Source of the DNA: Mesobacillus subterraneus
GTDB taxonomy: Bacteria; Bacillota; Bacilli; Bacillales; Cytobacillaceae
DNA: 64,000 nucleotides
Direction: 5' to 3'
Assembly (NCBI RefSeq): GCF_023715485.1
Contig: NZ_JAMBOF010000018.1
Span: forward strand, 1 to 64,000
Position 1 is the first letter of the stretch; every line of letters starts with the position of its first letter. Positions 26,678-34,259 of the stretch are shown piece by piece. Under the pieces are notes generated by a model. It ran no database searches. It was given only the letters and a program-made list of their open reading frames with translations, and was not told where the DNA came from. The translations under genes were made by a program, and so were the position numbers.

Positions 26678-26830
26678 TTAATCTTCATTTTCTTCATCTA
26701 ATTCATCTTGCTCTTCCCCATCACTAGGGCCGTTATCTTGATCTACACCATCACCGCATGCTGTTAATCCACCAAAAATCATACTGAAAGCCATCCCGCC
26801 GGCCATTAGTTTCTTCTTCCAATCTGCCAT
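26678..26830 (-). CDS. Small putative lipoprotein, 50 aa
   Basis: Short reading frame with a convincing structure: Lys-rich N-terminus (MADWKKKL), a hydrophobic segment (MAGGMAFSMIFGG), a lipobox LTAC with Cys at residue 25, and a very acidic tail with 14 Asp/Glu in the last 21 residues. GGGAG lies about 10 bp before the ATG on the minus strand. It would be lipid-anchored on the outside of the membrane. I do not recognise a named family. It stands alone between terminator and a non-coding stretch. Confidence 0.7.
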   Translation of the reverse strand: MADWKKKLMAGGMAFSMIFGGLTACGDGVDQDNGPSDGEEQDELDEENED

Positions 26831-27182
26831 CAATGTCAACTCCCTTAGTTAGGATATTTGTGTAGCTTAGTGAATATCTACCCAGGAATCTATTAAAACA
26901 AACTTAAAGATATTTATGATTTTTGGATTACATTGGCAAGCAAGAAATCTTCCTTGTTTTATTGGAATTTCACCGGGTAAATGAAAAGACCGCTGAAATT
27001 CAAGAACAAAAGATAATTAATCACTAAGGTTTGATGCAACAAGGCAGAAAATTGCCAGTGCAATGTTAAAACGCAGAGAACCAAAGGCAATATTCATATA
27101 TAGAGAATAAGCAAGGCACACTAATTGTGTATTTTTTCAAGAGATAAAAAAGAAAGTATTTTTTATAAAGGAGCTGAAAGAA
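26831..27182. other. Non-coding intergenic region
   Basis: About 350 bp between the small lipoprotein gene and the gamma-glutamyltransferase gene. No supported gene, riboswitch or strong hairpin. Promoters for both divergent genes must lie here; the AT-rich part from 27120 probably holds the ggt promoter. Confidence 0.45.
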
Positions 27183-28856
27183 ATGATGGGAATTTTCCAG
27201 AATCAAAAAAGCACTAAAAATGATGAAGAAGAACAAAGAGGCTTCGGAGAAAATGGCATGGTGGCAAGTGCTGTCCGTGAAGCAACTGAAGTGGGGGCAG
27301 AGGTGTTAAAACAAGGCGGAAACGCTATGGATGCACTTGTAGCTGTCCAATTTGCATTAAGTGTAGTTGAGATTTTTAACACAGGAATAGGTGCGAATGG
27401 GTTCATTATATATTATGACAATAACAAAAAAGAAACGAAAATTATTAGCGGGCATTCCAAAGCACCCAGCGCAGTAAAAAAAGATATGTTCATTCAAAAG
27501 GATGGCAGTGTGGTGCCTTATTTTCAAAGGTCAACCCATCCAACGGCAGTTGCTGTACCCGGTATTATGAAGGCGATGGATACGGCATTGAAGGAGTTTG
27601 GCACAATGCCGCTGGACAGGCTTATAGAACCAGCTGTCCAACTAGCAGAGAAGGGATTCCGTGTTAACTGGCAATGGGATCAAGCGATTGAAATCCTTAA
27701 AGTCCGTATGGGTGAAGAAGCAAAAGCCTTTTTTATCCCTGAAGGCATACCAAGGGTTGAAGGCGAATGGGTTACAAATGAAGATCTTGCCAAAACACTC
27801 CGAATTCTGCAGAAGGAAGGCATAAGAGCAATTTATGAAGGGGAAATCGGCGACGCCATTGTGGATACACTGCAAAAAATGGGTGGAATCATGACAAAAG
27901 AAGACTTGAGTAATTATCAAGTGAAAATCGAAAACCCTGTTACAGGGTCATATAAGGGTTATGATCTAGCAGCTCCGCCACCTCCAAGCGCTGGTGGTGT
28001 TACTTTGATTCAAATTCTTAAGATTCTCGAAGGCTTCAAACTAGAACAATATGAAATTTCTTCGTGGGAAAAATATTACTTGCTCGCTGAAACGATGAGG
28101 CTGGCATTTTCTGATAAGCTTGCCTACATGACGGATCCTGCCTTCGAAGATATTCCCGAGAAAGGACTGCTTGACCCTGAGTATATAAAGAAAAGGCAGA
28201 AGATGATCGATTGGATTTCCAGAAACGCGGATATAGACTGCGGCAATCCATGGGAATATCAGGGTGAGTCCAAAAGTAAGGGAGAGGTAAAGGCTTTCAA
28301 GACAGGAGGAGAGACAACACACTTTACAGCAGTGGACAAGTGGGGGAATGTAGCTGCTTGTACATCCTCTATCGAGCATGTAATGGGCTCGGGGATCATG
28401 GTCCCTGGCTGCGGATTCCTGCTGAATAATGACTTGACTGATTTTTACCCTGAACCGGGACATATTAATAGCATCGAAGCGAATAAATTCCCGGTCAGCA
28501 CAAAAACCCCGACGATTATTTATAGAGATGGAAAGCCTTTCATGACGCTTGGCTCGCCAGGAGGTCCGACAATCATTGCCTCTGTAGCACAGACTTTAAT
28601 AAATATTATTGATTATCATATGGACTTAAAAGATGCAATTGAAGAACCCCGGATATACAACAGTACTGGTCCTTTCATCTGGTGGGAGGAAGGGATGAAA
28701 GAAGATGCGAAGATCAAACTTGAAGACATGGGTTTTGAGTTTCTTGAGCGTGCGAAACCAATAGGAAATGTCCAGGCCATTCTCATAGATCAAGATCAAG
28801 GAAGACTATTTGGTGCTGCGGATTCAAGCAGACCAGGAGCCGCTATTGGGCTGTAA
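27183..28856 (+). CDS. Gamma-glutamyltransferase family protein (YwrD-like)
   Basis: Ntn-hydrolase that cleaves or transfers gamma-glutamyl groups. The autoprocessing nucleophile is the first Thr of GETTHFTAVD (T378), splitting the chain into large and small subunits. Other family marks are GGNAMDALVAVQFALSV (46-62), APPPPSAGGVTL and a glycine-rich TLGSPGGPTII. No signal peptide is present, unlike secreted Ggt; B. subtilis YwrD is similarly cytoplasmic. AAAGGAG is 8 bp before ATG 27183. 557 aa. The next gene, 82 bp on, is a CPG2-like peptidase that would cleave C-terminal glutamate, suggesting a common glutamyl-peptide pathway (inference). Confidence 0.9.
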   Translation: MMGIFQNQKSTKNDEEEQRGFGENGMVASAVREATEVGAEVLKQGGNAMDALVAVQFALSVVEIFNTGIGANGFIIYYDNNKKETKIISGHSKAPSAVKKDMFIQKDGSVVPYFQRSTHPTAVAVPGIMKAMDTALKEFGTMPLDRLIEPAVQLAEKGFRVNWQWDQAIEILKVRMGEEAKAFFIPEGIPRVEGEWVTNEDLAKTLRILQKEGIRAIYEGEIGDAIVDTLQKMGGIMTKEDLSNYQVKIENPVTGSYKGYDLAAPPPPSAGGVTLIQILKILEGFKLEQYEISSWEKYYLLAETMRLAFSDKLAYMTDPAFEDIPEKGLLDPEYIKKRQKMIDWISRNADIDCGNPWEYQGESKSKGEVKAFKTGGETTHFTAVDKWGNVAACTSSIEHVMGSGIMVPGCGFLLNNDLTDFYPEPGHINSIEANKFPVSTKTPTIIYRDGKPFMTLGSPGGPTIIASVAQTLINIIDYHMDLKDAIEEPRIYNSTGPFIWWEEGMKEDAKIKLEDMGFEFLERAKPIGNVQAILIDQDQGRLFGAADSSRPGAAIGL

Positions 28857-28938
28857 ATAATTGGTCGTGTGGCAAGAAACGTTTAACCATCCTGAAGTTG
28901 AGGAAAGGAGAAGATAGAAGAGGATTGGAGGGATTCCT

Positions 28939-30087
28939 TTGGATACAATAGAAAGCTATCTCGAAAAGAAAATGCCTGAAATGAATAGCATGCTGGAACA
29001 ACTCGTTAATATCGACAGCGGTTCCTATTATAAAGAAGGTGTCGATAAGATTGGCACGATTATCAGAGAAAAATTCGAAGAAATGGGCATGTATGTAAAG
29101 GTCCATCGTGAAACGGAATTCGGGGACCATCTTGAAATTAAATATCAGGAAGAAAGCGATCCGAAAATTATTATTATTGCACATATGGATACAGTGTTCC
29201 CTATCGGGGAGGCTGAAAAAAGACCATATAAAATTATTGGGGATAAAGCCTACGGACCTGGTGTCAGCGATGAGAAAGCGAGCCATGTGTCTGTACTGTA
29301 TGCGATAAAGGCTTTAATGGAAAATGGGTCGGAGGCATGGAAGAATGTTCATCTGATTTTTAACAGTGATGAAGAAGTCGGTTCCCGCACATCAAAAGCT
29401 ATTATAAAAGAGGCTGCTGAGGGTAAGGCGTTTTCGCTTGTTGTTGAATCCGGCAGACCCGGAGATGCGATTGTTACAGAAAGAAAGGGTATTGGCAGAT
29501 TTATTTTTGATGTAAAAGGAAAGAGTGCCCATGCAGGGGTAGAACCAGAAAGAGGGAAAAGCGCGATCGAAGAGCTTGCCCATAAGATCATAAAGCTCCA
29601 AAATCTAAATGACCTCGAGCAAGGCTTATCTGTGAATGTAGGACTGATTCAAGGAGGTATTTCCTCTAACACGATAGCTCCTGAAGCACAGGCCCAGGTT
29701 GATGTTAGGGTCAAGAACATGAATCAGGCGAATGAGATTACAAGTAAAATCACAGAAATTGCAAACGATGAAGAGGTTAAGGGTACCACAACAGAACTAA
29801 GCGGCCGGATTGGCAGGCCGCCTATGGAAAAAGTCGAGGGTACAGAAAAATTATTGAATGTGATCAGGGCTGCAGGAGAGGAAATTGGAATGTCGATTCA
29901 AGAAGTGAGTACTGGCGGGGGGTCAGATGCTGCCTATACCTCTATTGAAGGAGTTCCTACGGTGGACGGAATGGGTCCATTAGGTGAATTTTCTCATAGT
30001 GAAACAGATGAGTATGTAGACTTAAAGACGTTTCCTAAGCGTACGGCTCTTCTGGCTAAAACCATCGAACGACTAAGTCGAATCTAA
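28939..30087 (+). CDS. M20 metallopeptidase, carboxypeptidase G2-like
   Basis: Zinc exopeptidase of family M20A. Ligands and base are visible: AHMDTVF (about residue 79), GPGVSDEKA (Asp bridging), and NSDEEVGS (Glu-Glu), plus the C-terminal SHSETDEYVD His. Carboxypeptidase G2 (glutamate carboxypeptidase) is the nearest type, releasing C-terminal glutamate from folate or peptides. 382 aa. Start is TTG 28939 with GGAGGG upstream. It follows the gamma-glutamyltransferase gene by 82 bp with no terminator between, so a two-gene operon is likely, ended by the strong terminator at 30114. Confidence 0.88.
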   Translation: MDTIESYLEKKMPEMNSMLEQLVNIDSGSYYKEGVDKIGTIIREKFEEMGMYVKVHRETEFGDHLEIKYQEESDPKIIIIAHMDTVFPIGEAEKRPYKIIGDKAYGPGVSDEKASHVSVLYAIKALMENGSEAWKNVHLIFNSDEEVGSRTSKAIIKEAAEGKAFSLVVESGRPGDAIVTERKGIGRFIFDVKGKSAHAGVEPERGKSAIEELAHKIIKLQNLNDLEQGLSVNVGLIQGGISSNTIAPEAQAQVDVRVKNMNQANEITSKITEIANDEEVKGTTTELSGRIGRPPMEKVEGTEKLLNVIRAAGEEIGMSIQEVSTGGGSDAAYTSIEGVPTVDGMGPLGEFSHSETDEYVDLKTFPKRTALLAKTIERLSRI

Positions 30088-30113
30088 AGTTATAGATGTC
30101 CAATTACTCTATT

Positions 30114-30160
30114 AAAGCGCACCTTTGCAATTTCCCGGAATAGCAAAGGTGCGCTTTTTT
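30114..30160 (+). terminator. Strong terminator after peptidase gene
   Basis: 15-bp stem AAAGCGCACCTTTGC / GCAAAGGTGCGCTTT with a 14-nt loop, followed by T run. Confidence 0.92.
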
Positions 30161-30187
30161 TGCGGATACATACACTCAGGAGTTATA

Positions 30188-30202
30188 CTTACTAAAAGTA
30201 AT
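30188..30202. promoter_or_regulatory. CTTACT-AGTAA palindrome upstream of pirin gene
   Basis: CTTACTAAAAGTAAT, a near-perfect palindrome. Two copies of the same motif precede the nitroreductase gene (38010-38024 and 38036-38049). Similar spaced TTACT/AGTAA palindromes are recognised by DUF24-type regulators such as YodB. About 80 bp before the pirin start, as expected for a promoter operator. Confidence 0.5.
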
Positions 30203-30283
30203 CTGTTTGTGAAGTGACAGAGTTTAAGAGCTTCCTGTCCTTATTGGTACATTGGGGCAGGCAGAAAAATAGGAGGGTTAAAG

Positions 30284-31129
30284 ATGTTTCAACGAGATAT
30301 AAAAGACCATTGGACTGTTCAATATGAAGAAAAGGATTTTCCACATGTCCAGGTGGGGCTCGTATTGAACCCGCAAAAATGGAGTGAATTGGATCCTTTT
30401 ATTTTAATGGCAGAGGACTGGTTCAAGCGCGGTACTTTTTCTGATCACCCTCACCGCGGATTCCAGACAATCACTTATGTCATAGATGGGCGGCTTGAAC
30501 ATATCGATAATCATGGCGGCCATAGTGTCATTGAAGCAGGGGACATCCAGTACATGAATGCCGGGTCTGGAGCAAGGCATGCAGAAGAAGCTGTCGATGA
30601 GGATATCGCACATACTCTGCAGTTGTGGCTGAACCTGCCTAAAGATTTAAAGGGCACGACTACGTCTTATCAAAATGTTTATTCGGAAACAGCACCGGTT
30701 GTCGAGTTTGATGGTGGATCCCTTAAGGTATATTCCGGTGAAACGGCAGGAGCAAAAGGGCCATTAGAACCATTAGTGCCTTTTACATTATCAGAAATTC
30801 GCCTGTCAGAGGGAGCGGCTTTTTTATATGAACTTCCGGAAGACCATAACGCATTCATCTATGTACTTTCAGGAGAACTCGAGGCAGGCAGCAGCAAGAC
30901 AAGCCTGAAGAAATCCTCAGCGGCAACCTTAACCTATAATGATTCAGGAATTAGTGCGAGTGAACTATCGCTGAAAGCTAATAAGCGTTCAAGGGTGCTG
31001 GTTTACTCCGGAAAACCAATCAAAGAAGAAGTGGTCGCCTACGGACCGTTCGTGATGAATTCTATGGAAGAAATCCGCCAGGCCTACCGAGATTACCAGG
31101 AAGGGAAATTCGGAGACGAAGCAAAGTAA
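30284..31129 (+). CDS. Pirin family protein (possible quercetinase)
   Basis: Double cupin protein of the pirin family. The metal site is in FSDHPHRGFQTITYVIDG (His56/His58 region) and HIDNHGGHSVIEAGDIQYMNAG with GSGARHAEE. Some bacterial pirins (YhhW) oxidise quercetin; others have regulatory roles. 281 aa, normal. GGAGGG lies 8 bp before ATG 30284. A palindromic operator-like motif shared with the nitroreductase gene lies upstream, suggesting induction by quinones or other electrophiles (inference). Monocistronic up to the c-di-GMP riboswitch region. Confidence 0.9.
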   Translation: MFQRDIKDHWTVQYEEKDFPHVQVGLVLNPQKWSELDPFILMAEDWFKRGTFSDHPHRGFQTITYVIDGRLEHIDNHGGHSVIEAGDIQYMNAGSGARHAEEAVDEDIAHTLQLWLNLPKDLKGTTTSYQNVYSETAPVVEFDGGSLKVYSGETAGAKGPLEPLVPFTLSEIRLSEGAAFLYELPEDHNAFIYVLSGELEAGSSKTSLKKSSAATLTYNDSGISASELSLKANKRSRVLVYSGKPIKEEVVAYGPFVMNSMEEIRQAYRDYQEGKFGDEAK

Positions 31130-31221
31130 TTGTTTGCTAATTCCATTGCTGATTAACTATTTTTTTAAAATTTCTATTTCTTTTTCCATGTCGAAAAAGT
31201 AAGATAAAAGTAGAATTAAAA

Positions 31222-31357
31222 ACCGATAATGGCAAACCCAGGGAAACCTGGGGACGCAAAGCTAAAGGGGCTAAAGTCATTTTGACAATGCCAGCCAGTT
31301 GCCGAAGATTCACATAGCGAATGCATGTGTGCTGTTCTTCGGACAGCACTTTTTTTA
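31222..31357 (+). promoter_or_regulatory. Cyclic di-GMP-I (GEMM) riboswitch with terminator
   Basis: The aptamer runs about 31222-31306: GGCAAACC with a hairpin CCCAGG-GAAA-CCTGGG (GNRA tetraloop), the invariant GGGACGCAAAGC, a second stem with GGGGCTAAAGTC, and a closing GCCAGTTGCCG. This is the GEMM-I consensus nearly letter for letter. An expression platform follows: terminator GTGCTGT (31329-31335) / ACAGCAC (31343-31349) plus T8. CCGAAGA (31302-31308) at the aptamer end is fully complementary to the terminator loop TCTTCGG (31336-31342), giving a plausible alternative fold. Controls the DUF5667-like gene at 31401; ON or OFF sense is not decided. Confidence 0.94.
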
Positions 31358-31400
31358 CTTTTATCGACTTTAATTCGAAAAAAAAAGCGGGGGTATAGAA

Positions 31401-32558
31401 ATGAAGAAAATGTTAGCTTCAGTAATTTTGACGGGAGTGCTTGCTTTTGGCAGTGCAGCATCAGCAGATGAGGTACTAGAAACTGTAGAGCCAGGTACTA
31501 CGCCAGACGAATTTTTATTTACTTTTGATCAATTATTTGAGGAATTGAAGCTTTTAATAACGTTTGATGATGAGAAAGAAGCTCAGCTGTTGCTTGAGTT
31601 TGCAAGCGAGAGGCTTGCGGAAGCAACCGCGATGTCAGCTGATGAAAAAGCTGAGTACGTACAGAAAGCCTTTGAAGATTATTTAGAGGCTCTAGATGAA
31701 GCACAGGAGAAAGTCACTGAAGTTATTGTTGAAGAAAATACAGATTCAGATGGCGAGGAAGAATTAACTGAGGAGCTTGAGAAAGTTTCCGAAGTTGAAG
31801 AGGAGCTTGCTGAGGAGCTGGATGAAGAGTTAAAAGAACAGGTTGAAGAAGCAACGGAAGAAGCGAAGATAGTTGCCAATGTAGTAAAGGACCTGGATCT
31901 CGAAATAGTTTCCCAGCTTCGTGAACAGGAACTAGGCTACGGACAGATTGCCCAGATTTTCTGGCTTGCTGAAGCAGCTGGAAAAACGGTTGAGGAAATC
32001 GCAGCATTATATACTGAAGAAAAGGTTGGATTTGGGCAGGCGGCTAAGCAACTTGGTGTCCACCCATCCCAAATGAAAGGTCTTGCGTCAGGCAAAAAGA
32101 AAGCTGCTGAAGAGGAAGAAGAAGCAGAGACAGTTGAAGATACTGGTGAAGCAGAAAGTACTGAGGATGATGGTGAAACTAATACAGTGCCAGCAGAAGA
32201 AACTGATACTGAAGATGACACGACAGAATCGGCTTCAGCAGAACAATCAACTGTACAACAAGCAGGTACCGCTACAGTTAAAAGTGCAGAGAAAAAGTCC
32301 ACCGTTCAGCCGGCTGTAACGAAAGCGCAAGAAAAGAAAGCTGAAGCCATAAAAAAAGCTCAAGAAAAGCAAACAGAGGCTGCTAAAAAAGCTGAAGAAC
32401 AAAAACATGAAGCTGCTAAGAAGGTTGAAGAGAAGAAAGAAGAAGCTAAAAAGGAAGAAGCAAAGCAAAATAAAGAAAAGCAAGAAGACGATAATGATGA
32501 GGAGGACGGCGGCGAAGAGGATTCAAAAGAAGGCAATGGCAAAAAAGACGGTAAGTAA
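31401..32558 (+). CDS. Secreted acidic/coiled-coil protein with DUF5667-like domain
   Basis: Exported protein: signal peptide residues 1-22 (cleavage near ASA-DEV), then a DUF5667-like helical domain (about 33-105, with TPDEFLFTFDQLFEELKLL and a following ERLAEA). Next come an acidic coiled coil (110-160), a middle helical module (165-230, LGYGQIAQIFWLAEAAGKT and VGFGQAAKQLGVHPSQMKG, two repeats of an LGYGQ/VGFGQ unit), an acidic Thr/Glu linker (235-290), and a Lys/Ala/Glu-rich repeat tail (300-385). 385 aa. GCGGGGGT precedes ATG 31401. The c-di-GMP riboswitch directly upstream suggests a role in the sessile/motile switch, for example a matrix or cell-wall protein (inference). Confidence 0.8.
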   Translation: MKKMLASVILTGVLAFGSAASADEVLETVEPGTTPDEFLFTFDQLFEELKLLITFDDEKEAQLLLEFASERLAEATAMSADEKAEYVQKAFEDYLEALDEAQEKVTEVIVEENTDSDGEEELTEELEKVSEVEEELAEELDEELKEQVEEATEEAKIVANVVKDLDLEIVSQLREQELGYGQIAQIFWLAEAAGKTVEEIAALYTEEKVGFGQAAKQLGVHPSQMKGLASGKKKAAEEEEEAETVEDTGEAESTEDDGETNTVPAEETDTEDDTTESASAEQSTVQQAGTATVKSAEKKSTVQPAVTKAQEKKAEAIKKAQEKQTEAAKKAEEQKHEAAKKVEEKKEEAKKEEAKQNKEKQEDDNDEEDGGEEDSKEGNGKKDGK

Positions 32559-32637
32559 GATTTTGTGAGTTAACCCTGTTATATTGGGGGAACGGCTCCT
32601 CAATGGTGTTTGTAAACCCAAACCAGAACCCTTTTAA

Positions 32638-32666
32638 TTGACTAAATTCAGGCTCTAATGTATTAT
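32638..32666 (+). promoter_or_regulatory. Promoter of the Mn2+ riboswitch transcript
   Basis: TTGACT (32638-32643), 17-bp spacer, TATTAT (32661-32666). The start point would be about 20 bp ahead of the aptamer. Confidence 0.65.
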
Positions 32667-32691
32667 AAATGTATACATTTTAATAGTTCTC

Positions 32692-32784
32692 CTAAAGGGG
32701 AGTAGCTTTTACAGCAGAGTCGTCATTACGGAGATTTCTCCCGGCTTTGTTGGCAACATTCGTTGTTAGCAAGACCTTTGCCAT
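32692..32784 (+). promoter_or_regulatory. yybP-ykoY (Mn2+-sensing) riboswitch
   Basis: Conserved blocks in order: AAAGGGGAGTAGC (32694-32706), GAGTCGTCATTACGG, CTCCCGGCTTTGTTGGCAAC, and GTTAGCAAGACCTTTGCC (32765-32782). These are the invariant parts of the yybP-ykoY aptamer, which binds Mn2+ and usually turns on exporters such as MntP, YkoY/TerC or P-type ATPases. Here no exporter follows; the first gene is a 42-aa FbpB-family protein. GGTGAAGGT (32789-32797) just after the aptamer repeats the 3' half of the downstream terminator and can pair with its 5' half, a clear antiterminator. Confidence 0.92.
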
Positions 32785-32813
32785 ACATGGTGAAGGTCTT
32801 TATTTGTTTTCAA

Positions 32814-32844
32814 AACCTTCACCGCAGCTGGTGAAGGTTTTTTT
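32814..32844 (+). terminator. Riboswitch-controlled terminator
   Basis: Stem AACCTTCACC (32814-32823) / GGTGAAGGTT (32830-32839), loop GCAGCT, T7. The upstream copy GGTGAAGGT at 32789 competes for the 5' strand. Confidence 0.9.
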
Positions 32845-32905
32845 ATTCAGGATAAGGCATTTTTGACTCGCGCAACATAAATTTTAGTAATGGAGTGTGA
32901 ATGGA

Positions 32906-33034
32906 ATGAAGAAAAAGCAACTTAGTTTTGATCAATTGGTGAAAAAGAACAGGGAAGAGCTTTTAACGGACCAGCGTTTGCTCGAAAAGATCGAAAAACG
33001 GATTGACGAGAAATACGCAAATCGAAAAAAGTAA
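32906..33034 (+). CDS. FbpB-family small basic protein, 42 aa
   Basis: Short basic protein starting MKKKQLSFDQLVKKNREELL and ending LLEKIEKRIDEKYANRKK, the pattern of the FbpB (Fur-regulated basic protein) family. In B. subtilis FbpB works in the iron-sparing response, acting with or like an RNA chaperone for the sRNA FsrA. TGGAG lies about 10 bp before ATG 32906. No Fur box is evident; instead a Mn2+ riboswitch and terminator lie directly upstream, so this paralogue appears to answer to manganese rather than iron (inference). 26 bp ahead of the Spo0M-like gene with no terminator between. Confidence 0.82.
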   Translation: MKKKQLSFDQLVKKNREELLTDQRLLEKIEKRIDEKYANRKK

Positions 33035-33060
33035 TCACTAAATATAAATGGAGGATCATG

Positions 33061-33453
33061 ATGCTATTAAGGAAGTATATGTCATTGCTTGGTGTGGGAT
33101 CGGCCCAGATTGACCTCATTTTGGAGAAGGACGTATTAAAGCCGGGAGAATCAGTGAATGGGCAATTTTTAATCAAGGGCGGCACAATTGACCAGCAACT
33201 GCAGGAAATTGAATGCTCACTTGTGATGGTTGATGAAAAGACCGGTTTGGAAAAGTTTATAGATACTGTAACAATCGCGATCCAAACAAGGATTCAGTCT
33301 GAAGGGGACGACAAAGTTCCTTTTTCCTTCCAGCTGCCTGTGGATGTGCCAGTTTCGAGCAAGAAAATCTCTTATCATTTTAAGACGAAGCTTACTTTTG
33401 AAAAAGGTGTAGAAAGCTGGGACGAAGACATGATCAAGGTGGTGAGTGGTTGA
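33061..33453 (+). CDS. Spo0M-like (sporulation control, arrestin-fold) protein, short form
   Basis: Beta-rich protein matching the N-terminal domain of Spo0M: MLLRKYMSLLGVGSAQIDLI, VLKPGESVNGQFLIKGG and VPFSFQLPVDVPVS. B. subtilis Spo0M is about 258 aa with two arrestin-like domains; this one is 130 aa, so it has a single domain. Spo0M influences sporulation and cell-division behaviour through an unclear mechanism. GGAGG is 6 bp before ATG 33061; an ATG at 33058 is too close. Its stop overlaps the upstream-most possible start of the kinase-like gene, suggesting translational coupling. It may lie under the Mn2+ riboswitch. Confidence 0.84.
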   Translation: MLLRKYMSLLGVGSAQIDLILEKDVLKPGESVNGQFLIKGGTIDQQLQEIECSLVMVDEKTGLEKFIDTVTIAIQTRIQSEGDDKVPFSFQLPVDVPVSSKKISYHFKTKLTFEKGVESWDEDMIKVVSG

Positions 33454-33479
33454 AGATTAAAAGAAAGGAGAGAAGCCCA

Positions 33480-34094
33480 TTGTATCAATACGACGAATTA
33501 GCCAAAAGTGTAGTTTATACTTCTAAAGGTTCCAAAGTGGTATTGGCAGAGAAAGGTGCCGATTTGCAGCTGATTGGAGAGGGCAGAAGTGCCTTTGCAT
33601 TCCGAATCCGCGGGACCGACTTAGTATTGAAGGTCTTCTTTCCACAATTTGAAATGATAGCCGCTGAAGAAGCAGAAATCTATATACAACTAAAGGGCAA
33701 TCCCTTTTTCCCGTCTATGCATGAATCAGGCAGCAATTATCTTGTCATAGATTATGTCCAGGGCACCACGCTGTTCAATTGCCTGGTAAAAGGGATTCCA
33801 ATCGCGGCAGGGCATATAAAGGAAGTTGATGACGCTCTGCAGCTTGCCCGTGAAAAAGGCTTGAATCCGTCCGATATCCATTTAAGGAACATCATCATCA
33901 CTCCGGAAGGAAAAGTACGACTGATTGACGTGGCTCGCTTCCGGCAGACGAAGAAGTGCTCCCAGTGGGAGGACCTTAAGATGGCTTTCGAGAAATTTTA
34001 CAGGCACGAACGCTTTCCTAAAAAAGTGCCTGTGCATGTCATGAATTTAATTGCATTCTTTTATAAAAAAGGACTGCTTCCATCATTTGATTGA
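33480..34094 (+). CDS. Protein kinase-like protein (YrzF-like)
   Basis: Small kinase-fold protein. A glycine-rich loop GEGRSAFAF is followed by the Lys of LVLKVFF, a hinge-like YLVIDYVQG, the catalytic-loop equivalent DIHLRNIII and the DFG equivalent LIDVAR. In the catalytic loop Asp is two residues before Leu-Arg-Asn (D-I-H-L-R-N) rather than the canonical HRDxxxxN, similar to RIO/Bud32-like and YrzF-type kinases. TTG 33480 is preferred, 9 bp after AAGGAG (33465-33470); a TTG at 33450 overlapping the previous stop would add 10 residues. 204 aa. Last gene of the putative riboswitch operon. Whether it phosphorylates protein is unknown. Confidence 0.75.
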   Translation: MYQYDELAKSVVYTSKGSKVVLAEKGADLQLIGEGRSAFAFRIRGTDLVLKVFFPQFEMIAAEEAEIYIQLKGNPFFPSMHESGSNYLVIDYVQGTTLFNCLVKGIPIAAGHIKEVDDALQLAREKGLNPSDIHLRNIIITPEGKVRLIDVARFRQTKKCSQWEDLKMAFEKFYRHERFPKKVPVHVMNLIAFFYKKGLLPSFD

Positions 34095-34259
34095 GAAAGG
34101 AGACAATCATTTGGTGGAAGCAGTCATACTATTTTTAACAGCCTTACGAAATGGACAAGGCTTTTTGATACATAAATTACCAATAGTAAATTCGGTTCCA
34201 GTCTTATTTGCTTTTTAAATTTATCGGTATAATGATTAGAGAATATAGGATAGAAAGTG

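Noticed and set aside
31679-32542. Several Ser- or Phe-rich minus-strand frames opposite the DUF5667-like gene
   Set aside because: They mirror the Glu/Lys/Ala-rich low-complexity codons of the real gene and have no start signals.
31401-32558. Possible intrinsic toxin or TolA-like protein because of the Lys/Ala/Glu tail
   Set aside because: The tail is low complexity and common in secreted Firmicutes proteins; no TolA domain or partner genes are present.
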